A model generated the notes under the pieces. That model saw nothing but the letters and a program-made list of their open reading frames with translations. It was not told where the DNA came from and searched no databases. The position numbers and the translations under genes were made by a program. This document shows positions 44,287-51,990 of a DNA stretch of 64,000 bases, one piece after another (position 1 is the first letter of the stretch; every line of letters begins with the position of its first letter). The stretch lies in the NCBI RefSeq assembly GCF_025725685.1, contig NZ_CP107008.1, positions 1,302,001 through 1,366,000 on the forward strand, given 5' to 3'. This stretch comes from Halomonas sp. M4R1S46 (GTDB taxonomy: Bacteria > Pseudomonadota > Gammaproteobacteria > Pseudomonadales > Halomonadaceae).

Positions 44287-46931
44287 GTCACGACCTGCAC
44301 GAGTCGCTACGCGACAACGTCCGCATTCTGGGCGACAGCCTGGGGCGCACCATCGCCGATGACCTGGGCGAGGGCTTCGTCGACCGCATCGAGACCATCC
44401 GCGGGCTGGCCAAGCAGGGTCGCCAGGGCGAGGCCGACAGTCGCCGCCAGCTGATCGACTACCTGCGCGGTCTGCCCGACAGCGACCTGCTGCCGGTGAC
44501 CCGGGCCTTCAACCAGTTCCTCAACTTGGCCAATATCGCCGAGCAGCACTACCGGGCTCGCTTCCGCCGGGTCGAGGACTACAAGCCCGGGGCCCAGCCG
44601 GTGCTCGGGGAGTTGCTGACGCGCGCCCAGGGCGAGGGCCATTCGCCGCGCAAGCTGGTCGAGACCCTGGCCAACATGCGGGTCGAGCTGGTGCTGACCG
44701 CGCATCCCACCGAGGTCATCCGCCGCACCCTGATCCAGAAGTACGACGCCATCGATGACTGCCTGACCGCCATCGAGTCTTCCACCGACTACCCCGAGCG
44801 CGGCGCCCGCGCCCAGGGGCGCCTCGAGGAACTGATCAGCCAGGCCTGGCACACCGACGAGATCCGCCACGAGCGCCCGACCCCGGTGGACGAGGCCAAG
44901 TGGGGCTTCGCGGTGATCGAGAACTCCCTGTGGCAGGCGGTGCCCGACTTCCACCGCGACCTGGACAACCTGCTGCTGGAGACGGCCGGCGAGCGGCTGC
45001 CGCTGGATGCCGCCCCGCTGCGCTTCGCCTCCTGGATGGGCGGGGACCGTGACGGCAACCCCAATGTCACCGCCAAGGTGACCCGGGAAGTGCTGCTGCT
45101 GGGCCGCTGGATGGCGGCGGATCTCTACCAGCGGGATCTCGAGCAGCTCAAGATCGAACTGTCGATGTGGAAGGCCAACAGCGCCCTGAAGGCCGAGGTC
45201 GGGGATGTCGCCGAGCCCTACCGGGAGCTGCTCAAGCGGCTGCTCGCCAAGGTCGAGGCCACCCGGGACTGGGCCAAGGCCCAGCTCGACGGCAGGAACC
45301 ACGATGGCGGTCCGATCATCGAGACCCGCGACCAGCTCTATGCCCCGCTGCTGGCCTGCTACCGCTCGCTGTGCGACGTGGGCCTCGACACCATCGCCAA
45401 TGGGGTGCTGCTCGACACCCTGCGTCGGGTGGCGGTGTTCGGCGTCACCCTGACCAAGCTCGACCTGCGCCAGGAGGCCAGCCGTCACGAGCAGGCCCTG
45501 GAGGAGCTCACCGAGAGTCTCGGCCTCGGCCACTATCGCGACTGGAGCGAGGAGCAGCGCCAGGCCTTCCTGCTCGCCGAACTGGACTCGCGGCGTCCCC
45601 TGATCCCGCGTCGCTGGGAGTGCTCGGCGGAGACCCGCGAGGTCCTGGATACCTTCCGGGTCATCGCCTCCGAGCACGCCGAGGCGCTCGGCACCTACAT
45701 CATCTCGATGGCCGCCCAGCCCTCCGACGTGCTGGCCGTGGCGCTGCTGATGAAGGAGGTCGGCGGCAACGTCACCCTGCCCATCGCACCGCTGTTCGAG
45801 ACCCTCGACGACCTCAACCGTGCCGGCGACGTCATCGACCGCCTGCTGGCCCTGCCCGGCTATCGCGCCCTGGCCGGCGACCGCCAGGAGGTGATGATCG
45901 GCTACTCGGACTCCGCCAAGGACGCCGGCCAGCTGGCCGCGGCCTGGGCCCAGTACCGGGCCCAGGAGGCGCTGGTCGAGGTGTGCCGCCAGCATGGCGC
46001 CGACCTGACGCTCTTCCACGGCCGCGGGGGCACCGTGGGCCGTGGCGGGGGGCCCGCCCACGCGGCCATCCTCTCCCAGCCGCCGGGCTCGGTGAACGGC
46101 AGCCTGCGGGTGACCGAGCAGGGGGAGATGATCCGCTTCAAGTTCGGTCAGCCCGACATCGCCCTGCGCTCCATGGAGATCTATACCTGTGCGGTACTCG
46201 AGGCCTCGCTGCTGCCGCCGCCGACTCCCGAGCCGGCCTGGCGCGAGGAGATGGATCGGCTGGCCGAGATCGCCCATCGGGCCTATGTCGGGGTGGTGCG
46301 CGAGGATCCCGATTTCGTGCCCTATTTCCGCTCGGTGACCCCGGAAGGCGCCCTGGGGCGGTTGCCCCTGGGGTCGCGGCCGGCCAAGCGGCGCCAGGAC
46401 GGTGGCGTGGAGACCCTGCGCGCCATCCCCTGGATCTTCGCCTGGACCCAGACCCGCCTGATGCTGCCGGCCTGGCTGGGCAGTGGCGAGGCCTTCGCCA
46501 CGCGGCTGGAAGAGGAGGGCGGTCTCGAGGTGCTGCGCGAGATGCGCAACCACTGGCCCTTCTTCGGCACCTACCTGGACATGCTGGAGATGCTGCTGGC
46601 CAAGGCCGACGTGGGCATCGCCACCTACTACGAGAACCGCCTGGTGGACGAGCCGGCCCTCGAGGCCCTGGGGGCCCGGCTGAGGGAGCGCTTCGCTCGA
46701 CTCCATGAGGGGGTGCTGCAGATCCTCGACCAGGGGGAGCTTCTCGAGAGCACGCCGCTGATCCGCCAGGCGGTGGAGGTACGCAACCCCTACATCGATC
46801 CCCTGCACGGCCTCCAGGCCGAGCTCCTGCAGCGTAACCGGGACGCCGACGGGGCGATCAGCGCCGATCTCTCCCGGGCCCTGATGGTGACCATGGCGGG
46901 GATCGCCGCCGGCCTGCGCAACACCGGCTAG
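44283..46931 (+). CDS. ppc: Phosphoenolpyruvate carboxylase
   Basis: An 882-residue all-helical enzyme with VLTAHPTEVIRRTL (catalytic His), the GYSDSAKDAG motif, FHGRGGTVGRGGGPAHAAI (catalytic loop) and the C-terminal NTG typical of the family. It makes oxaloacetate from phosphoenolpyruvate and bicarbonate to refill the TCA cycle. Length matches the E. coli enzyme (883). The start overlaps the mazG stop, unusual but clear (ATGA). A terminator hairpin follows. Confidence 0.97.
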   Translation: MSHDLHESLRDNVRILGDSLGRTIADDLGEGFVDRIETIRGLAKQGRQGEADSRRQLIDYLRGLPDSDLLPVTRAFNQFLNLANIAEQHYRARFRRVEDYKPGAQPVLGELLTRAQGEGHSPRKLVETLANMRVELVLTAHPTEVIRRTLIQKYDAIDDCLTAIESSTDYPERGARAQGRLEELISQAWHTDEIRHERPTPVDEAKWGFAVIENSLWQAVPDFHRDLDNLLLETAGERLPLDAAPLRFASWMGGDRDGNPNVTAKVTREVLLLGRWMAADLYQRDLEQLKIELSMWKANSALKAEVGDVAEPYRELLKRLLAKVEATRDWAKAQLDGRNHDGGPIIETRDQLYAPLLACYRSLCDVGLDTIANGVLLDTLRRVAVFGVTLTKLDLRQEASRHEQALEELTESLGLGHYRDWSEEQRQAFLLAELDSRRPLIPRRWECSAETREVLDTFRVIASEHAEALGTYIISMAAQPSDVLAVALLMKEVGGNVTLPIAPLFETLDDLNRAGDVIDRLLALPGYRALAGDRQEVMIGYSDSAKDAGQLAAAWAQYRAQEALVEVCRQHGADLTLFHGRGGTVGRGGGPAHAAILSQPPGSVNGSLRVTEQGEMIRFKFGQPDIALRSMEIYTCAVLEASLLPPPTPEPAWREEMDRLAEIAHRAYVGVVREDPDFVPYFRSVTPEGALGRLPLGSRPAKRRQDGGVETLRAIPWIFAWTQTRLMLPAWLGSGEAFATRLEEEGGLEVLREMRNHWPFFGTYLDMLEMLLAKADVGIATYYENRLVDEPALEALGARLRERFARLHEGVLQILDQGELLESTPLIRQAVEVRNPYIDPLHGLQAELLQRNRDADGAISADLSRALMVTMAGIAAGLRNTG

Positions 46932-46949
46932 GCCCGGGCCTCGCCCGGG

Positions 46950-47001
46950 AGCTTGAAGCTGGAAGAAAAACCGCCTCCGTGGCCTTGCCACGGAGGCGGT
47001 T
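46950..47001. terminator. ppc terminator nested in repeat arms
   Basis: A 15-base inverted repeat AACCGCCTCCGTGGC/GCCACGGAGGCGGTT at 46969-47001 with a three-base loop. It is preceded by GAAGAAAAA, giving a T-run for leftward transcripts, and followed by GCATT. Just upstream lies AGCTTGAAGCTGGAAG (46951-46966), whose inverted partner is the heptamer array at 47018. The hairpin is thus enclosed by longer arms and can serve both convergent genes. Confidence 0.8.
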
Positions 47002-47017
47002 GCATTCAAGCTGCCCT

Positions 47018-47059
47018 CCAGCTTCCAGCTTCCAGCTTCCAGCTTCCAGCTTCCAGCTT
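47018..47059 (+). repeat. Heptamer tandem array, 6 x CCAGCTT
   Basis: Six perfect copies of CCAGCTT lie between the ppc terminator and the 3' end of the leftward outer-membrane protein gene, ending five bases before that gene's stop codon. The unit is identical to that of the array before pdxJ (12 copies) and one base different from that after pilZ. Confidence 0.95.
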
Positions 47060-47064
47060 ATCGC

Positions 47065-47640
47065 TCAGAAGGGCAGATGGACGGAGGCGGTGATCAGGTT
47101 GAGGTGCGAGAGCATCGGATCATCGAAGCTCTCGTATTCCAACTGACTGATCACCCGGTTCATGCGCAGCCGGGCGCCGAAGCCGTTGACTCGCGCCATG
47201 CCCCCGCCGAGGCCGGCCTCGTCGACGCCGCCGCTCACGGCCTCGCCCTGCCAGCCCGCCAGCCCCGACTTGGCATAGAGGCCGAGGCGGCCGAGGCGGA
47301 CGCCGGCCATCAGGCTGCCGCCCAGGCTGGTGGTGTCGAGGATCCGTTGCTGGCCGTCCGCCGAGACGGGGACGTCGTCGCTCTCGCGATAGCTGACCTC
47401 GGCGCCGAAGTCGAGCCGGGGCAGCCCGGGAGGCGAGAAGCCGGCGGTCAGGCGAAAGCCCGAGGTGACACCGTCGGGTGAGTCGACGTCGTCGCCCTGC
47501 AGGCTCAGGCCGTTGTCGAGTCGGGCGAGGTCGGTGGCCTGTCCGGAGAAGGCCGGGCGTTCGGCGGCGGCCAGGCCCGGGACGGCAACGACCACTGCGA
47601 TGGCGGCCACCAGGGGGCGCCATACCGCTTGGATGTTCAT
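47065..47640 (-). CDS. Putative outer-membrane beta-barrel protein
   Basis: A 191-residue protein with a signal peptide (about residues 1-26, ...VPGLAAA/ERPAF) and alternating hydrophobic/polar strands rich in Gly, Arg and Tyr. It ends in LITASVHLPF, with the C-terminal phenylalanine that BAM recognises in outer-membrane proteins. A small 8-stranded barrel is likely. I do not recognise a specific family, so function is open. I chose the ATG at 47640 for its clean signal peptide; the frame is open 16 codons further. Confidence 0.7.
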   Translation of the reverse strand: MNIQAVWRPLVAAIAVVVAVPGLAAAERPAFSGQATDLARLDNGLSLQGDDVDSPDGVTSGFRLTAGFSPPGLPRLDFGAEVSYRESDDVPVSADGQQRILDTTSLGGSLMAGVRLGRLGLYAKSGLAGWQGEAVSGGVDEAGLGGGMARVNGFGARLRMNRVISQLEYESFDDPMLSHLNLITASVHLPF

Positions 47641-47736
47641 GGATACCTGACCTTGGACCGGCCGCCGGCGGCTGACCCGTCCGTTCATTATCCTTGTTGA
47701 GGCTAGCAGGCGACACTGCCCGCCGCCAGGCTGCGG

Positions 47737-48630
47737 TCAGCGCTCGGCGAAGTGGCGGTAGAGGGCGGCGAGCCGCGGCGTGGCCAGGTCATGGCGGCGT
47801 CCGGCGGCCAGCAGCGGGCCGAGGATCGCCTCGTGCTCGGTGGGCCGGCCGGCCAGCACGTCCTGCAGCATCGAGGCGCGGTTGTTGGCGGTGCCCGACA
47901 CCACCCCCCACACCAGGCCCGCCAGCCCCTCGGCGGGCGGTGGCAGGCCCTCGGCGGCCATCACGGCGGCGAACTCGTCGAGCACGGCGTCCACCATGGG
48001 CCGGAAGGGGCGATCGCGGAGCTGGCCGTTGCGGATGCGAAAGCGCGCCACCAGGGGGTTGATGGCGGCGTTCACCGCCAGCTTGTGCCAGAGCCGTACG
48101 CGGATGTCGGGCACCGCCGCGGCCGGCAGGCCGGCCGCGCCGAGCCGGGTCGCCAGGGCGGCGGCGAGCGCGCCGTGGCCGCCGCCGAGGTGGCCGACCA
48201 GGGTGCGGCCATGGCCGGCATGCACCACGCCCGCGTCACCCTGCAGGTAGGCGCCCTCGGTGGTGGTGGCGCACAGCACCGGCCCCGTCCAGCGCTCGGT
48301 CAGGGTCGCCTGGACCCCAAAGCCGTTCTGCCAGAGCACCAGTGGCGTGTTGGGGGGCAGCCAGGGGACGACGGCAGCGAAGGCCGCCTCGGCGGCATAG
48401 GCCTTGGTGGTGAGGTGGACGGCGGTGATCTCGGCGCCGACCGCCTCATCGAGGGCCTCGAGGGTCAGGCAGGGAAGCTCGCGGGTGCGGGTCTCGCCCG
48501 TCGGGGTGGTCAGGGTCTGGCGGGGCGGGAGGGGGCGCCTGCCGAGCAGCGTCACCCGTTCCCGGGCGGCCAGGTGCAGTGCCACCAGGCGTCCCAGGGC
48601 CCCGGGGCCGATGATCAGCTGGTGGCTCAT
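47737..48630 (-). CDS. panE: 2-dehydropantoate 2-reductase
   Basis: A 297-residue ApbA/PanE family NADPH-dependent enzyme. The Rossmann motif GPGALGRLVALHLA is at residues 8-21, KAYAAEAA and WQNGFGVQ are in the substrate region, and the catalytic lysine lies in LWHKLAVNAAINPL. It reduces ketopantoate to pantoate for coenzyme A synthesis. The ATG overlaps the end of topB (ATGA at 48627-48630), so the two form a leftward operon. Confidence 0.9.
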   Translation of the reverse strand: MSHQLIIGPGALGRLVALHLAARERVTLLGRRPLPPRQTLTTPTGETRTRELPCLTLEALDEAVGAEITAVHLTTKAYAAEAAFAAVVPWLPPNTPLVLWQNGFGVQATLTERWTGPVLCATTTEGAYLQGDAGVVHAGHGRTLVGHLGGGHGALAAALATRLGAAGLPAAAVPDIRVRLWHKLAVNAAINPLVARFRIRNGQLRDRPFRPMVDAVLDEFAAVMAAEGLPPPAEGLAGLVWGVVSGTANNRASMLQDVLAGRPTEHEAILGPLLAAGRRHDLATPRLAALYRHFAER

Positions 48631-50561
48631 GGCCGCTTGCTCCGGGGGCGCCCGGCGCCGCGGCGCTTGCCGGCCTGGCGCCGGCTGGCCGGCTTGCGCT
48701 GTGCCTTGCCGCGCCGGGAGGGGCCGGCGTCCGCGCCCCGCGCGTCGGCCAGGGCCCGCTGCATGCGACCGGCGTCGGCGCATCCCAGCAGGTCGCGCAG
48801 GTCCGCGACCAGGCCATCGAGGAAGGGCGCCGGGGCGTCGCCGTCCTCGGCGATGGCCGACAGTCGCTGTTCCCACTGGGCGGTGCGCTCGGGGCGCCCC
48901 ACCGCCTCGGGGAGCGAGGCGATCAGGGCGCTGCCCAGGCGGGTGGCCCTCAGCGCCTTGCCCTCCCGGGCCAGGTAGCCGCGCTCGAGCAGGGTCTCGA
49001 TGATGCCGGCCCGGGTGGCCTCGGTGCCCAGGCCGTCGGAGTCGCGCAGGGTGCGGCGGATCGCCGGGTCATCGACGTAGCGGGCGATGTTCATCATCGC
49101 CATGATCAGGCTGGCGTCGGTGAAGGGCTCGGGGGGACGCGTCTCGCGATCCTCCACGCCGACATCCTCGACGCGACACGCCTCGCCCTCGCTCAGGGGG
49201 GGCAGGGGCGGCGCCTCGTCCCGGGTGGTGAACAGCGGCTTCCAGCCGGCGTCCAGTACCTCCTGACCCCGGGCGCGGAAGCATTCCCCGAGGAGGGTGA
49301 ACTCGGCCTTGACCTCGCGGGTCGACAGGGCGGGATAGAACTGGGCGAGGACATTGCGGGCGATCAGGCGAAAGACGTCTGCCTCCTGGCCCGACAGCCG
49401 GCTAGGGTCGAAGGCCTTGCCGGTGGGCGCCAGGGCGTGGTGGGCGCCGACCCGCTGGTCGTTCCAGGCCTTGGAGCGCCGCGAGAAGTCCGCGCCGGCC
49501 AGCCAGCGGCGCAGGGTCGCGTCGCCGCCGCAGGCGCCCTCCAGGGTCGCCCGGGCCCCCGCCCAGTGTTCCTCCGGCAGGTAGCGGCAGTCGGAGCGGG
49601 GATAGGTGATCAACTGGTGGCGTTCGTAGAGGCGCTGGCAGATATCCAGGACCGCCTTGGCGGAGAGCCCGTGGCGGCGGGCGGCATCCACCTGCAGCGC
49701 CGAGAGGGAGTAGGGCAGTGGCGCGGCCTGGCGCTTGTCGCGGCGCTCCAGGTGGCTTAGCCGGCCCTCGGCGCCGGGCAGCCGCGCGGCCAGGGCGTCG
49801 GCGGGGGCCCGCGCGAGCAGCCGCCCCTGGTCGTCCAGGGGGTGTGCCTCCCCCGGGACCCACCAGGCCCGCAGCTGGCCCCGGGCCACCGACAGGTCGG
49901 CCCACAGCACATGGAAGGGGCGTGGCTCGAAGTCGCGGATCTCGCCGTCGCGGCGCACCACCAGGCCGAGCACCGGCGTCTGTACCCGACCCACCGAGAG
50001 CACGCCGTCGTGACCGGCCTGGCGGCCGATCAGCGTCCAGGCCCGGGTCAGGTTGATGCCGTAGAGCCAGTCCGCCCGGGCCCGGGCCTGGGCGGCCCGG
50101 TAGAGCGGCGCATAGCGGGCGTTGTCCTCCAGGCGGGACAGGGCGCGCTTGACCGCCGGGCCGTTGAGGTCGCTGATCAGCAGCCGGGAGACGGGCCCCT
50201 TCCAACCCAGGTGCTCGATGACCTCCTGCACCAGCAGTTGGCCCTCGCGGTCGGGGTCGCCGGCATGCACCACCTCGCCGGCCTGCTTCAGCCGCTTGCG
50301 GATCACCGCCAGCTGGCCGCGGGCCTTGGGGCGCGGGGTGAGCTTCCAGCGCTCGGGCAGGATCGGCAGCTGGTCGAGCCGCCAGGGCTTGAAGGCCGGG
50401 TCGTAGGCATCGGGCGGGGCCTGTTCCAGCAGGTGGCCCAGGCACCAGGTGACCACGGTCTCGCCGGCCACCAGGGCGCCGTCCTCGCGGCGGCTGGGCA
50501 CGGGCAGGGCGTCGGCGATGGCGCGGGCCAGGCTGGGTTTCTCGGCGATGATCAGGCGCAT
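48627..50561 (-). CDS. topB: DNA topoisomerase III
   Basis: A 644-residue type IA topoisomerase. The Toprim acidic residues are Glu7, Asp102, Asp104 and Glu106 (GDPDREGQ), and the active-site tyrosine is Tyr320 in LITYPRSDCRYLPEEH. The C-terminal end is basic (KAQRKPASRRQAGKRRGAGRPRSKRP) and lacks the four-cysteine zinc fingers of TopA. It resolves replication and recombination intermediates. It is divergent from the ABC1 kinase gene. Confidence 0.95.
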   Translation of the reverse strand: MRLIIAEKPSLARAIADALPVPSRREDGALVAGETVVTWCLGHLLEQAPPDAYDPAFKPWRLDQLPILPERWKLTPRPKARGQLAVIRKRLKQAGEVVHAGDPDREGQLLVQEVIEHLGWKGPVSRLLISDLNGPAVKRALSRLEDNARYAPLYRAAQARARADWLYGINLTRAWTLIGRQAGHDGVLSVGRVQTPVLGLVVRRDGEIRDFEPRPFHVLWADLSVARGQLRAWWVPGEAHPLDDQGRLLARAPADALAARLPGAEGRLSHLERRDKRQAAPLPYSLSALQVDAARRHGLSAKAVLDICQRLYERHQLITYPRSDCRYLPEEHWAGARATLEGACGGDATLRRWLAGADFSRRSKAWNDQRVGAHHALAPTGKAFDPSRLSGQEADVFRLIARNVLAQFYPALSTREVKAEFTLLGECFRARGQEVLDAGWKPLFTTRDEAPPLPPLSEGEACRVEDVGVEDRETRPPEPFTDASLIMAMMNIARYVDDPAIRRTLRDSDGLGTEATRAGIIETLLERGYLAREGKALRATRLGSALIASLPEAVGRPERTAQWEQRLSAIAEDGDAPAPFLDGLVADLRDLLGCADAGRMQRALADARGADAGPSRRGKAQRKPASRRQAGKRRGAGRPRSKRP

Positions 50562-50631
50562 GGGACCTCGTGCGGCCGTTGAGGGTCATGGGAATTCTTA
50601 CAGTATTCCGTGGCGGTCGCCAGGTGTAACA

Positions 50632-50660
50632 TGGACACATGCTTGTACAAGGCTTGTAAT
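50632..50660 (+). promoter_or_regulatory. Sigma-70 promoter with internal palindrome, upstream of the ABC1 kinase gene
   Basis: TGGACA (50632-50637, 5 of 6), a 17-base spacer, and TGTAAT (50655-50660, 5 of 6) form one of the best sigma-70 promoters in the window. The spacer holds the perfect palindrome CTTGTACAAG (50642-50651), a likely repressor or activator site. The start codon of the kinase gene lies 23 bases after the -10. Confidence 0.7.
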
Positions 50661-50682
50661 ACTTTACGGCGGAGGCGACGCC

Positions 50683-51927
50683 ATGCGTGAACGCGGTCGG
50701 ACACGACGCCTGCTGGGGCTCGGCACCCGCACCGGCGGAGCGGTGCTGAAGATGCGCCTGGGCGGGCAGAGCGACTGGCGGGCCCTGGGCGAGGCGCTGT
50801 TCGACGGCCTCTCCGAGCTCAAGGGGCCGGCCATGAAGGTGGCCCAGATCATGGCCCAGTGGGACGACCTGCTGCCCGCCGAGCTGGTCGACGAGCTCGC
50901 CCGCCTGCAGCGCCAGGCCGAGCCGATGCCCTGGGCGGAGATCCGTCGCACCCTGGACGCCCAGTACGACGACCTGGACGCGGTCTTCGCCTCCGTCGAG
51001 CCCCGGCCCTTCGCCAGCGCCTCCATGGGGCAGGTGCACCGGGCGGTCACCCGAGACGACGAGACGGTGGTGCTGAAGGTGCAGTATCCCGGGCTCGACC
51101 AGGTGCTGGAGGACGACCTCGTCCAGCTGCGCCGGCTGATGCGGCTGGGCCGCTGGCTGCGGGTGCCCCAGGCGCGCCTCGACGCGCTCTTCGAGGAGCT
51201 GGCGGCGAGCCTGCGCGGCGAGCTCGACTACCGCGCCGAGGCCGAGGCCCTGGCGCGCTACCGGGCGCGCTACGCCCACCTCGCGTCGCTGGTGATCCCC
51301 GAGCCTCTGCCGGCGCTGTGCGGCCCGCGGGTGCTGGCCATGCGCTACGTGCCTGGCACGCCGCTGCGGGAGCTGGAGGCCGGCGACGACGCCACCCGTC
51401 AGCGCATCGCCACCACCCTGGCCGACTGGCTCACCGAGGAACTCTTCACCTTCGGGGAACTGCACGCCGATCCCCATGCCGGCAACTTCGCCGCCGACGA
51501 GCGGGGGCGGCTGGTGATCTACGACCTGGGCGCGGTGATCCCGGTCCCCCGCGAGCGTCTCGCCGCCATGCTGCGGCTGCTCGAGGCCACCCTGGCCGCC
51601 GACCCCTTGGCCATGGACACGGCCCTGCGGGCCCTGGGCGGCCGTCAGGGGGAGGGGGCGCCCCTGGCGCTCTACCGGGAGGCGGCGGCGGCCGTGGCGC
51701 CGCTGTTCGCCCCCGGTCCCCAGGACTTCGGCGACGTGCGCGTCCACCGTCGCCTGCGCGAGCTCAGTCCCCGGGTGTGGGCGGCCATGGACCGGCTGCA
51801 GCCGCCGGCGGAGACCCTGCTGCTGTCGCGGACCCTCAACGGCCACTACTGGAACCTGGTGCGCCTCGGCGCCCGCCTGGACATGCACGCGCGGGTGCGG
51901 CCCCTGATGGCGCGGGCCCTGGCCTGA
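50683..51927 (+). CDS. ABC1/AarF/UbiB-family atypical kinase
   Basis: A 414-residue protein of the ADCK/UbiB kinase-like family. Landmarks are an N-terminal KGPAMKVAQ segment (corresponding to the family KxGQ motif, here KVAQ with Ala in place of Gly), ASMGQVHRA (A-rich loop), VLKVQYPG (nucleotide-binding lysine), GELDYRAEAEAL (ExD), LHADPHAGNF and YDLGAV (metal-binding). It is shorter than UbiB and lacks its C-terminal membrane helices, so ubiquinone synthesis is not certain. GGAGG lies seven bases upstream of the ATG at 50683. Confidence 0.85.
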   Translation: MRERGRTRRLLGLGTRTGGAVLKMRLGGQSDWRALGEALFDGLSELKGPAMKVAQIMAQWDDLLPAELVDELARLQRQAEPMPWAEIRRTLDAQYDDLDAVFASVEPRPFASASMGQVHRAVTRDDETVVLKVQYPGLDQVLEDDLVQLRRLMRLGRWLRVPQARLDALFEELAASLRGELDYRAEAEALARYRARYAHLASLVIPEPLPALCGPRVLAMRYVPGTPLRELEAGDDATRQRIATTLADWLTEELFTFGELHADPHAGNFAADERGRLVIYDLGAVIPVPRERLAAMLRLLEATLAADPLAMDTALRALGGRQGEGAPLALYREAAAAVAPLFAPGPQDFGDVRVHRRLRELSPRVWAAMDRLQPPAETLLLSRTLNGHYWNLVRLGARLDMHARVRPLMARALA

Positions 51928-51990
51928 AAGCGGCTGCCCACATGCCTGTCGGCTGGTAGACTGTACGGTTTTCCGGTAGTGGAGACGGCA

